Shown: positions 1 through 7,096 of the stretch, piece by piece
Layout of the letters: each line of letters begins with the position of its first letter
Position numbering within the stretch: position 1 is the first letter of the stretch
From: CAZNER01 sp964572065
Lineage (GTDB): Bacteria > Patescibacteriota > Dojkabacteria > JAHIVN01
Length of the DNA: 33,487 nt
Reading direction: 5' to 3'
NCBI GenBank assembly: GCA_964572065.1
Contig: CAZNER010000017.1
Span: forward strand, 1 to 33,487
Translations under genes and position numbers: made by a program
The notes under the pieces: generated by a model
Databases searched by the model: none
Told to the model about the DNA's origin: nothing
What the model saw: the letters and a program-made list of their open reading frames with translations, nothing else

Positions 1-177
1 ATGCTTTCTGAAACAGCAAATAAAACCCATATAATAAATGCTTTGTATGCTGCAATATATTGTGAATTTGCAGGAGCAAACAAACAAGATAAATATAAAA
101 ATTTAAGTTACCAACAGAGATTACAAAAAGTAAATGAATTTGCTTTGAACTGGCTAAGAGAAAGAAGGTTAACATAA
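1..177 (+). CDS. Small helical protein of unknown function, possibly the C-terminal end of a longer gene
   Basis: An open frame of 58 codons runs from an ATG at the first base of the window to TAA at 175-177. Because nothing upstream is visible, this ATG may be the true start or an internal methionine. The product looks helical, with a small hydrophobic patch near residues 12-23 (INALYAAIYCEF) and a basic end (LRERRLT). Its stop overlaps the next start in a TAATG junction, so it belongs to the same transcript as the following small genes. In related phages the terminase normally lies just upstream of the portal, so this could be a small gene following it, or its tail. I do not recognise the family. 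Confidence 0.5.
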   Translation: MLSETANKTHIINALYAAIYCEFAGANKQDKYKNLSYQQRLQKVNEFALNWLRERRLT

Positions 178-419
178 TGAGCGATATTAAACAAGGAAAA
201 GGTAAATTAAAAGTAAAAAAAGCAAAACAAGACCAAGGTGAAACTCCAAAAACTGGAAACCTTGGAATAGGTGATGCATTTGCTATGGCAGTTAAAGGCT
301 TAACTGATAGAGCAGCAGGAATGAAAGGAAAAGGATTTCTAGGTGTTGCTGATAAATTGCTTAATCCTATGAATTATATAGATAGAGAAAAATTACATGG
401 CAAGAAAAAAGAAAAATAA
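177..419 (+). CDS. Small lysine-rich protein, unknown function
   Basis: An 80-residue protein. Both ends are strongly basic (KGKLKVKKAK near the start, HGKKKEK at the end). The middle (residues 27-70) is Gly/Ala/Leu-rich and probably helical. The start is fixed by a TAATG overlap with the preceding frame and an AGAAGG box about 8 bases upstream. It is the first of three consecutive basic mini-proteins in front of the portal gene. The charge suggests contact with DNA or with the inner surface of the capsid, but that is inference from composition and position only. No recognised domain. Confidence 0.6.
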   Translation: MSDIKQGKGKLKVKKAKQDQGETPKTGNLGIGDAFAMAVKGLTDRAAGMKGKGFLGVADKLLNPMNYIDREKLHGKKKEK

Positions 420-633
420 AGATATAAGAAAACCAAGAGGCGGAGTTAATCCTCCTGAGTCTGGTAAAATTTATCAAGAGTTCGAAGAATTACCAAAAGT
501 GGATAAAAGAAAGACTCTTAAGGAATGGTTTGATTCTGCTAGAAATTTTACTTTAGAAGATGATGGTAAAACTAATTCTGCTATTATAGACCCAAAACAA
601 GCAGCTTACGCTAAAAAAAGGAGAAAAAAGTAA
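397..633 (+). CDS. Small basic protein, unknown function
   Basis: A 78-residue protein that starts inside the previous gene (23 bp overlap) and ends in a TAATG junction with the next one. The N-terminus (ARKKKNKDIRKPR) and C-terminus (AYAKKRRKK) are highly basic, flanking a more acidic and aromatic centre (residues 26-60, including LKEWFDSARNF). The upstream Shine-Dalgarno match is weak, so translational coupling is likely. The clustered lysines at both ends resemble nucleic-acid-binding tails, but no named family is recognised. It is the middle member of a run of three basic mini-proteins preceding the portal gene. Confidence 0.6.
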   Translation: MARKKKNKDIRKPRGGVNPPESGKIYQEFEELPKVDKRKTLKEWFDSARNFTLEDDGKTNSAIIDPKQAAYAKKRRKK

Positions 634-863
634 TGGGAAAAGGAAAAGATATGAAAGTTAAACCTGGAGATCAATCAGCAGCTCCTAAACATAAAAAATG
701 GAAGAGGCCACAGGGACAACCAGTATGTTCTCCTGGGGAATTAGATGGAAAACAATCTATGGCTCCTGAACACAAAGGAAAAGAACCATCTCATGGTGAT
801 CATCCTTCTACTCCTCCTAAATCTCATCCAGTAAAAGAACCTAACAAAGAAAAATTAGATTAA
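633..863 (+). CDS. Small Lys/Pro/His-rich low-complexity protein
   Basis: A 76-residue protein made almost entirely of Lys, Pro, His, Gly, Ser and Glu, for example the stretches PKHKKWKRPQ and HPSTPPKSHPVKEP. It is almost certainly disordered. An AGGAG box at 619-623 sits 9 bases before the ATG, and the start overlaps the stop of the preceding gene, so translation looks genuine. Short proline- and lysine-rich proteins near phage packaging genes are sometimes internal head proteins or assembly cofactors; that is only a guess here. There is a single cysteine (residue 32) and no metal-binding pattern apart from scattered histidines. Confidence 0.55.
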   Translation: MGKGKDMKVKPGDQSAAPKHKKWKRPQGQPVCSPGELDGKQSMAPEHKGKEPSHGDHPSTPPKSHPVKEPNKEKLD

Positions 864-887
864 TAATAATTTGTTCAAGTTAGAGAC

Positions 888-916
888 TTGTTCACAATTC
901 ATTAATTTTATATAAC
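888..916 (+). promoter_or_regulatory. Weak promoter candidate upstream of the portal gene
   Basis: The 68-bp gap between the mini-protein operon and the portal gene holds TTGTTC (888-893), a 17-base spacer, and TATAAC (911-916), which partly match sigma-70 -35 and -10 boxes. The 7-mer TTGTTCA is directly repeated (871-877 and 888-894), and CAAGT-tagag-ACTTG (876-890) forms a short inverted repeat. A start about 7 bases after the -10 box would fall close to or inside the ribosome binding site, so the assignment is weak. The gap is the largest before 5.5 kb that is not explained by a hairpin. Confidence 0.2.
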
Positions 917-931
917 ACTTGAGAGTGAATT

Positions 932-2812
932 ATGTCTTTTAACCTAGGAGTAAGTAACCATCCTATAAGTAGAATGGGAGGTTTATCCTCAGTAGGGATT
1001 TACCTTTATGAAGATATCTATTATAGGCAATGGATCACTGAAATTGCTCTAGCTTTTTATGAAGGCCGTCAGGATGAGTTTGTATGGCTTGATTTGGTTA
1101 GACAATTTAGAAATCCTGAAAAACAACAAATACTACCAGTAAATCTAACAAGAGAAATTGTTGATGAAACAGCAATACTTTACAAAGAAGATGCTATATA
1201 TAAAATAGTAGATGGTAATGGAAAAGTATTAGATAAAGATCAAAAGCTGTGGGATGAAATTATGAACCACAGTCGATATCGCATGCTTTTAGACAAAGTT
1301 GATAGATGGTGTAGGCTTTTAGGTACAGTATTAGTAAAAGTTTCATTTGTTGATCCAAAAACAGGATTTATGGTTAAGAAGAATCAGGGTGGACAAGTTC
1401 AGTTAGATTGTATGCATAGTGGAGTTTATGATATAAAACATGGAGCTTCACCATATTATATAACTGAGTTGTTAATTGGTTTTGGAACTAAATTTCAGGG
1501 ATTTGGTGGCTCTATTGGGCATTCTATGGGCAGTATTAATATTGCTGACCCTTCTACTTATGGTATGAGTGATGCTGATAAAACTAAAAAAGGAGAGATT
1601 AGTAAATACTCTTCTGTTGATACAATTTATTGGAGTCCTGGATCTCATATGCAGATTGATAATAAAGGCAACCAATATAAAACCAAAAATCCATATGGAA
1701 TGATTCCTGCCGTACCATTTTTTAATCAAGATCCTGCACATTATTATTTTTTACCAATAAACGAACCACTTATTTATGCAAATCATGCTATAAATATGAG
1801 AATTACTGATCTTAATCATATAGCTAAATTCCAATCGTTTGGAGTTCCAGTAGTATCTGGAGTAGAAAGACCTACTAGTACTAGACAAGGTAGACCTGCT
1901 GATGACTATAATTTATTAAGGGGCGGATCTGCTCAATCTAGATTTGGAGGACTTGGTGGATTTACAGGTCATGGAGCTGGAGGTCAATTTAGATCATTTG
2001 ATGCTGGTTTGGGATTATACAGAGACGGAAATGCTGATGCTAATGCACTTGGTTTTTCTATTGGTCCTGATACTGCCGTAGCAGTTGGTGAAAAAGGTGA
2101 TTTTAAATTTGCTCACCCTTCTGCAGATATTACAGGGTTAATTAAATCTATCCAGTCTATATCTGATATAGTTAGAATTAATCATGGTATTAGACCAAAA
2201 TATGCTGATAATATTCCTCCTTCAGGCTTTGCTCTTTGGATGGAAAAGGCTGGAGTTATTGACGAAAATAGAAGGCGTGGTAAACTTTTTAAAGAACGAG
2301 AAGAACAATTATTTCAAGTTATTAAAAAATTATGGAATACTCATCATGATAAAATTGGAGATAAAAAATTCTCAGAAAATTCCAAACTTGAAGTAACTTA
2401 TGTAGAACCTAAATTTCCAGTTGATCCCAAAACTAAGATGGAAGAAATTACTATGGAAAATAAACTTAGGGATACTGGTGATAGAAAAGTTTATAAAGAA
2501 ATGTATCCTCATATGACTGATAATGAGGTTAAAAAAGAAATTAAAGAACATAGAAAAGATAAAATGGAACAATCAAAAGAGGATGCTAAGATTGATGTAG
2601 AAAGAGCCAAAATATTGCAAGAAGCAGATATTATTGCTGCTCAAACTACAGAAGCAGTACAAACCTCTTCTAGATTAGGAACTAAAACTTCTGGTATGAA
2701 TAGCATATCAATGGGTTCTGGACAACAAAAGCAAGAACCTGAAGTTAGTAAACCTAAAATAGATAATAAAGCAAAGGATGCTAAAAAGAAATCAGAACAA
2801 ATGAAAAAATAA
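932..2812 (+). CDS. Portal protein
   Basis: A 626-residue protein that forms the dodecameric DNA-entry ring at one capsid vertex, where the terminase docks and the tail is later attached. Portal hallmarks include residues 69-90 (PVNLTREIVDETAILYKEDA), the conserved N-terminal core of SPP1 gp6-type portals, followed by an aromatic/basic helix and later a PAVPFFNQDP segment leading into a helical stretch (INMRITDLNHIAKFQSFGVP). Residues about 330-375 form a Gly-rich insert. The C-terminal 90 residues are charged, helical and finally Lys-rich, as in many portal barrel or crown regions. The start has a GAGAG box and no better alternative. Position upstream of scaffold and major capsid genes matches the usual order. 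Length is typical of myovirus portals. Confidence 0.88.
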   Translation: MSFNLGVSNHPISRMGGLSSVGIYLYEDIYYRQWITEIALAFYEGRQDEFVWLDLVRQFRNPEKQQILPVNLTREIVDETAILYKEDAIYKIVDGNGKVLDKDQKLWDEIMNHSRYRMLLDKVDRWCRLLGTVLVKVSFVDPKTGFMVKKNQGGQVQLDCMHSGVYDIKHGASPYYITELLIGFGTKFQGFGGSIGHSMGSINIADPSTYGMSDADKTKKGEISKYSSVDTIYWSPGSHMQIDNKGNQYKTKNPYGMIPAVPFFNQDPAHYYFLPINEPLIYANHAINMRITDLNHIAKFQSFGVPVVSGVERPTSTRQGRPADDYNLLRGGSAQSRFGGLGGFTGHGAGGQFRSFDAGLGLYRDGNADANALGFSIGPDTAVAVGEKGDFKFAHPSADITGLIKSIQSISDIVRINHGIRPKYADNIPPSGFALWMEKAGVIDENRRRGKLFKEREEQLFQVIKKLWNTHHDKIGDKKFSENSKLEVTYVEPKFPVDPKTKMEEITMENKLRDTGDRKVYKEMYPHMTDNEVKKEIKEHRKDKMEQSKEDAKIDVERAKILQEADIIAAQTTEAVQTSSRLGTKTSGMNSISMGSGQQKQEPEVSKPKIDNKAKDAKKKSEQMKK

Positions 2813-2824
2813 TCAAGGATGAAC

Positions 2825-3178
2825 ATGGAACAATTAAAAGAACAAAAAATGGTATATGAAGTATTAGTTTTGAGAACTGATCAAAATCATATTGTGGCTT
2901 TAGAATCCAATAATTATGATGAATGTTTTAATTGTTGGGTAGAATTAACAAGTCAATGGGAAGAATGCGCTAAAGAAAGTAAACCATTTCAAATTACTGA
3001 TCCAATTGTTACTTCTTTTTCTCCAGGTATGATTAGCGAGATAAGAATAGTTCCAGTTACTTCTGAAGAAATGAAATCGAAATCACATAATCCCTATTAT
3101 AATCAAATGATGCAAAATGGTTTTGCTAATACTTTTGGTCAAGGCGTAGACATGCTTGATCAAGGATATAAGCGTTAA
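2825..3178 (+). CDS. Conserved small protein between portal and scaffold, unknown function
   Basis: A 117-residue protein. An ATG at 2819 is possible, but the AAGGA box at 2815-2819 would overlap it, whereas it sits 5 bases before the ATG at 2825, so the latter is preferred. The first 85 residues look like a compact alpha/beta domain (YEVLVLRTDQNHIVALESN, then a Trp/Cys-containing helix and ISEIRIVPVTSEE). The tail is Asn/Gln/Met-rich (YYNQMMQNGFANTFGQG) and probably disordered. It lies 12 bp after the portal gene, in a position often held by small head-assembly or morphogenesis proteins. I recognise no named family, so no function is assigned. Confidence 0.65.
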   Translation: MEQLKEQKMVYEVLVLRTDQNHIVALESNNYDECFNCWVELTSQWEECAKESKPFQITDPIVTSFSPGMISEIRIVPVTSEEMKSKSHNPYYNQMMQNGFANTFGQGVDMLDQGYKR

Positions 3179-3214
3179 TTTTTAATATTCTAGTAGAGCT
3201 AGAAAGGACAAATT

Positions 3215-4180
3215 ATGACAATGTCAAAAAAGGATGACCTGCTAACAACGTTAGGACAGAAAGCTAATGATTCAGTGAACGCAGATGGAAAGAGTTCAAA
3301 TGCAAATACAGACACAACTTCTGATACTCCAATAGGTGGAGATACGACCTCTGATAAGGTTAGTAGAGGTACTAATTTATTAGGTGAAGTTGAAACTGAT
3401 AAAGAAACGAAATCTAAAACTGAATCGGACACTTCTTCCAAAGATGCAAGTTCTAAAACTACTGATGCTCCAGACAAGACAGTTAAAGATCCTGATACTT
3501 GGACTAAAGAAAGCGCCCTAAAGGAAGTCACAAGATTGAGGGATGAAGCTAAAACTACACGAATAAAATCTAAGGAGCAATTAGAAGCCTTAAGAACTGA
3601 GATGGAGAAGAAACTTAATACTCTTACTGAGCAGTTTAAGGAAGCTGAAAAAGCCAAGAAAAAGTTAGAGACTATGGAGGCTAATGAAGCTGACAAGAAG
3701 CGTAATTTAGAAGAAAAACTTGCTCATAGAGAAACTGTCATTACTGAATTACAATCTCAAATGGATGCACTCAAACAAGAATATGAGAATAGAATTGATG
3801 ATATGACAGGAAAAGTTTCCGAATTTGAAGCGGAGCGAGAGGCTCAAAAACAGGTATATCAGGAAAGAATTAATGAAGAAATTAATAAAATTCCTGAGAA
3901 ATTTAAAAAATTTGCCGAAAGTATGGTTAAAGGTTTTTCAGACCCACGAGAAGGTTGGTCTGCTTTAGCAGAAGCAAAAGCACAGGGACTTTTTGAGGAT
4001 AAAACAATAGTTGTAAATCACGATGTCCCAGGAGCTAAAGATGGAGCGAGAATTACTAAAGAAAAACTTGAAAGTGATGAACGTGACAAAATAAAGAAAA
4101 TGACTTCTGCTCAAAAAATTAAAGCAGGGCTTGACTCAATACGTGGAGGAAACCCTAACTCTGTTTTCAGAGAAAGATAA
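3215..4180 (+). CDS. Capsid assembly scaffolding protein
   Basis: A 321-residue protein that would act as the internal template for procapsid assembly and then leave or be removed. Residues 1-90 are Ser/Thr/Asp-rich and disordered. Residues about 95-225 form a long, nearly uninterrupted coiled coil rich in Glu, Lys, Leu and Gln (for example EKKLNTLTEQFKEAEKAKKK). A short C-terminal segment (AQKIKAGLDSIRGGNPNSVF) could bind the capsid protein, as the basic C-termini of known scaffolds do. It sits directly before the major capsid gene, the standard place for a scaffold. An AAAGGA box at 3203-3208 supports the ATG at 3215. No protease motif is visible in the protein, so maturation, if any, is not explained here. 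Confidence 0.8.
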   Translation: MTMSKKDDLLTTLGQKANDSVNADGKSSNANTDTTSDTPIGGDTTSDKVSRGTNLLGEVETDKETKSKTESDTSSKDASSKTTDAPDKTVKDPDTWTKESALKEVTRLRDEAKTTRIKSKEQLEALRTEMEKKLNTLTEQFKEAEKAKKKLETMEANEADKKRNLEEKLAHRETVITELQSQMDALKQEYENRIDDMTGKVSEFEAEREAQKQVYQERINEEINKIPEKFKKFAESMVKGFSDPREGWSALAEAKAQGLFEDKTIVVNHDVPGAKDGARITKEKLESDERDKIKKMTSAQKIKAGLDSIRGGNPNSVFRER

Positions 4181-4202
4181 TTATTAGGAAGGATAGTGAA
4201 AA

Positions 4203-5531
4203 ATGGCACAAGTAATTAGTTTATCTGAAGCTGCAAAACTTTCTAACAATGTTCTAGTTGAAGGTATTATTGCAGACATCGTTACTGTTGATACATGGTT
4301 TCGATATCTTCCATTTGTAGTTTTTGAAGGATTGGCTTATACTTTTACTAGAGAAGCTAGTTTGGCTTCCGCTGACTTTGCTTCTCCAGGAACTGATTTG
4401 AATCAGACAAAGTATCAGGCTGGTGCTGATTTTGAAAATGTTAATGTTAATTTAAGTGCTATCATAGCAGATATTATCATTGACGGTCAAATAGAAGATC
4501 AATTTTCTGAAACTAACGATCAGCTACAAGTACAAATTTCTGCTAAGGCAAAGCAAATTGCTCGTATTTATATGAATGCAATTATAAATGCTTATCGCCC
4601 AGGCGGAGCACTCACACAAGCAAACAATGGACCTATTGGTATTGCTGCTAAATTTCATGGAATGAGATCAATTCTAGATGCAGAATCTGGAAATGCTGAT
4701 GATGTTAATCATCCATTCTATAATAATGGTCTTCCAACACAAACTCTAAGTTTGGTAGAAGATGATCCAGCAAGTGCCAGAGATGGTCGTCCAGGGCGTG
4801 TATTTACACTTGAAGATCTTGATGATGCTATAGATAGAATTACTATTGGTGATGTTGATTTTATTATGATGCATGCCAGGGATATTCGTACTCTTAGAGT
4901 ATTATTGAGAAACACTGGTGGTGGAACTGATGCATATCAGATTCAGCAATCAGGTCTTGGTAGTATGAAACCTCAACTTATGTATCAGGATATTCCAGTA
5001 TTTCGTAATGATTTTATTAGTCGTTATGAATTTGTTAATACTGAAACTGGCGCTCTTGATAAAGGTTCTTCTAATGCTACTACTCTTGCGTTAACTGCTG
5101 CTGAAAGCATTGCAGGTGGAGCAAATGTGGCAATGATGAGAGGTTCTGACGGCGTTATGTATCGTTGGGAAGTTTCTGCTGGTCAAGGAACTGACACACT
5201 AACTGTTAGTTCTACTGGAACATTTCTTGATCCCGAACAAAACAAACAGGTTGCTCGTAAAGCTCCTAATGATGCAGTATTTACTGATGCTCAGGATGTA
5301 GTTCTTGGTGAAAGAGCGGATGGTTCTGCAATGTATGTTGGTTGTTGGGGTGAATTTAAAGGTGTTGTTGGTTTTACTTCAGCAAACAATGCTGGTCTTA
5401 AACTTGAATATGTTGGCCCAAGAGAAGATGAAAATGCATATCAATATCGTATGAAATGGTATTGTGGTTTTGATCTTTACAACAGGCTTGCTTTAGCTCG
5501 TGTTAAAGACGTTCTACCATTAGGTAGTTAA
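4203..5531 (+). CDS. Major capsid protein (HK97-fold type, with an inserted beta domain)
   Basis: A 442-residue protein placed right after the scaffold gene. Residues 15-135 contain the expected N-arm and E-loop-like region (ADIVTVDTWFRYLPF, then TKYQAGADFENVNVNLSAII) and a long spine-like helix (LQVQISAKAKQIARIYMNAI). Residues 196-275 carry a core segment ending in IPVFRNDFIS, typical of HK97-fold capsid proteins. Residues about 278-362 form a Thr/Ser/Gly/Ala-rich stretch that seems to be an extra beta domain between core segments, and the fold resumes with AMYVGCWGEFKGVVGF and a C-terminal strand set. Arginine codons are about half CGN (12 of 23), unlike neighbouring genes. This fits strong expression. 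No N-terminal propeptide is evident. Confidence 0.87.
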   Translation: MAQVISLSEAAKLSNNVLVEGIIADIVTVDTWFRYLPFVVFEGLAYTFTREASLASADFASPGTDLNQTKYQAGADFENVNVNLSAIIADIIIDGQIEDQFSETNDQLQVQISAKAKQIARIYMNAIINAYRPGGALTQANNGPIGIAAKFHGMRSILDAESGNADDVNHPFYNNGLPTQTLSLVEDDPASARDGRPGRVFTLEDLDDAIDRITIGDVDFIMMHARDIRTLRVLLRNTGGGTDAYQIQQSGLGSMKPQLMYQDIPVFRNDFISRYEFVNTETGALDKGSSNATTLALTAAESIAGGANVAMMRGSDGVMYRWEVSAGQGTDTLTVSSTGTFLDPEQNKQVARKAPNDAVFTDAQDVVLGERADGSAMYVGCWGEFKGVVGFTSANNAGLKLEYVGPREDENAYQYRMKWYCGFDLYNRLALARVKDVLPLGS

Positions 5532-5537
5532 TTAATT

Positions 5538-5563
5538 AGGTAGCCCTCGCAAGAGGGTTGCCT
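5538..5563 (+). terminator. Strong hairpin after the capsid gene (terminator or attenuator)
   Basis: An 11-bp stem (5538-5548 pairing with 5553-5563, including three G-U type pairs in RNA) is capped by the GNRA tetraloop GCAA. The core is CCCTC-GCAA-GAGGG. It starts 7 bases after the capsid stop codon. The following bases (TAAATCATAATAATC) contain no run of T, so it may act as a partial terminator or as a 3' stabiliser of the abundant capsid message and not as a full intrinsic terminator. Confidence 0.6.
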
Positions 5564-5590
5564 TAAATCATAATAATCGAGGAGCAAATA

Positions 5591-6154
5591 ATGTGTGCAT
5601 TACCAGCAAAACAACTTGATAGAGATCAAGAATTTGTTTTATTAAAGCACAGACTTAAAGATTTAAATGGATTTATTAATGGAGTTAAATTCAGAGGTGG
5701 ATTTGCTGTAGTAGTTAAAAATAGTAAAAATTACCATATACTAAGAAAATTACCACTTGTTATTGATGAGCAACCTTTAATTCATCTAAAAAATTTAAAC
5801 TTTATTACTAGAACCTCTGATGTTGGACTTATTTATGGTAAAAAAGTATATGCTCAATATATAAAAGAGTTGACAAATGTATTAGCACATGAAGAAGAAA
5901 AGAAAACAGAAATACTAGAAGATGAGCATGTAAAAAAAGGTTTTTGTAATTGTAGGACAGCGAACGGAAGTTTATGTAAGCAAACAGCATTAGAAATTAG
6001 TCCTAGCGGATATTGTAAAATGCATATTTTACAAGATCCACGTTTAAAGGAATTTGACATTGAGGTTCCCAGACTTAGTAAAGATGAGAAAAAATACTGG
6101 AAACATAGAATAATCAAAACACTTACTAAGCTGAAAAAGCAAGAAAAATTCTAA
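5591..6154 (+). CDS. Zinc-motif protein of unknown function
   Basis: A 187-residue protein with a clear GAGGAG ribosome site. The N-terminal 100 residues are an alpha/beta region with no recognised family. Residues 119-145 carry a Cys/His pattern, C119-x-C121-x7-C129-x12-C142-x2-H145, of the form CRTANGSLC...YCKMH. This resembles the small treble-clef-like zinc knuckle (C...T..G..C...YC..H) found in DUF5763-type and related viral proteins, an inference from pattern only. The C-terminus is basic (KHRIIKTLTKLKKQEKF). It is the first gene after the capsid hairpin, so it may not be structural at all; a DNA- or RNA-binding or capsid-associated role is possible. Confidence 0.6.
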   Translation: MCALPAKQLDRDQEFVLLKHRLKDLNGFINGVKFRGGFAVVVKNSKNYHILRKLPLVIDEQPLIHLKNLNFITRTSDVGLIYGKKVYAQYIKELTNVLAHEEEKKTEILEDEHVKKGFCNCRTANGSLCKQTALEISPSGYCKMHILQDPRLKEFDIEVPRLSKDEKKYWKHRIIKTLTKLKKQEKF

Positions 6155-6172
6155 TATTGGTGGATATTATTC

Positions 6173-6820
6173 GTGGGAACTAAGTCTAATAGATCATCTG
6201 GAACACAACCAAATCAGAGAGGAGTAGCTAGAGGAGTAACTTTAGTTGATCCTAAAACTGGTTTCCCAGTATGTGTGATCCAAGATTCTGAAGGAAAATA
6301 CAGACTTTGTGTGGACGCTAAAATAACCGCACAAAGCATAGTTGTAGATGTAGATTTAGATCCAGAAGACGATCAAGTAGGAATTGCTCACCCAGACAGA
6401 CCTACAACATTTCTTCACATTGAACCAGACGGATCTATTAACGTAAACACTAACTTAGATTCTGAAGCTGGTGATACGGTAGCATTAGGTGCTTATCCAG
6501 ATCCTATATTTGATAAAAATCCAGATACTATAACTACTTCCAATTTTGAAGAAATATATAGATACACTTCTACTGATGATGATACTAGAATAATTGGAGT
6601 TGAATCTACTGTTTCTACTCCTTCTAATTTTAGATTAAAAATAGATGGAACTGTTGAAAGAGAATTAAGATCTAGTCCTATGCAAAGAAATGTATATTTT
6701 GAATTTAAAGCTCATAGATTTCTTACAACTGGACAAATTTTAACAATTGAAGCTAAAGTAGAAAGATTTATATTATCTTCTTATACAACTTTCACAGCAT
6801 TAGAGGGGTACTTAGTATAA
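6173..6820 (+). CDS. Virion structural protein candidate, beta-rich (GTG start)
   Basis: A 215-residue protein. The only usable start after the in-frame stop at 6152-6154 is the GTG at 6173, preceded by GGTGG at 9 bases. The N-terminal 30 residues are Gly/Ser/Arg-rich. Residues 30-90 have alternating strands with the pattern VDPKTGFPVCVIQDSEGKYR and FLHIEPDGSINV, similar in style to the DANG-type repeats of the gene at 7097. Residues 110-215 look like a second beta domain (FRLKIDGTVERELRSS, RNVYFEF, ILTIEAKVERFIL). No signal peptide or membrane segment. Location between capsid and neck genes favours a decoration, head-fibre or attachment role; the family is not named. Confidence 0.6.
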   Translation: MGTKSNRSSGTQPNQRGVARGVTLVDPKTGFPVCVIQDSEGKYRLCVDAKITAQSIVVDVDLDPEDDQVGIAHPDRPTTFLHIEPDGSINVNTNLDSEAGDTVALGAYPDPIFDKNPDTITTSNFEEIYRYTSTDDDTRIIGVESTVSTPSNFRLKIDGTVERELRSSPMQRNVYFEFKAHRFLTTGQILTIEAKVERFILSSYTTFTALEGYLV

Positions 6821-7071
6821 TGCAATTACAATTTAATAAACAAATGCTTCATATACAAGTAATATGCGGAATTTTAGAAGAATTTAAACCTGATAAAAGG
6901 ATTAAAGATCTTTATAAAAGATTAGAAACATTACAAAAGCAAACTAATGAATTTCAATCAAAAGTATTATTTCCAGAAATGCAAAAGATTGAAGATGAAA
7001 TAACTAAAATTAATGATGAACATAAAAATAAAACTAAGTCCAAAAAAACTGAGGAAAAAAGTCTAAAATAA
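6820..7071 (+). CDS. Small coiled-coil protein, unknown function
   Basis: An 83-residue, highly charged protein predicted by eye to be one long helix or coiled coil from residue 5 onward (KDLYKRLETLQKQTNEFQSK, then MQKIEDEITKINDEHKNK), with a Lys-rich end. Its ATG overlaps the previous stop as TAATG, and an AGAGGGG box lies upstream. It is sandwiched between two beta-rich virion protein genes. A chaperone or linker for fibre assembly is conceivable, but nothing in the sequence decides this. Confidence 0.55.
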   Translation: MQLQFNKQMLHIQVICGILEEFKPDKRIKDLYKRLETLQKQTNEFQSKVLFPEMQKIEDEITKINDEHKNKTKSKKTEEKSLK

Positions 7072-7096
7072 CAATATATAACTATGGAGGCTTTTA

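Noticed and set aside
3199..3696. Antisense open frame of 165 codons opposite the scaffold gene
   Set aside because: It is a mirror of the Ser/Thr/Asp/Glu-rich coding frame and shows the matching low-complexity Ser/Leu/Val composition, with no recognisable domain.
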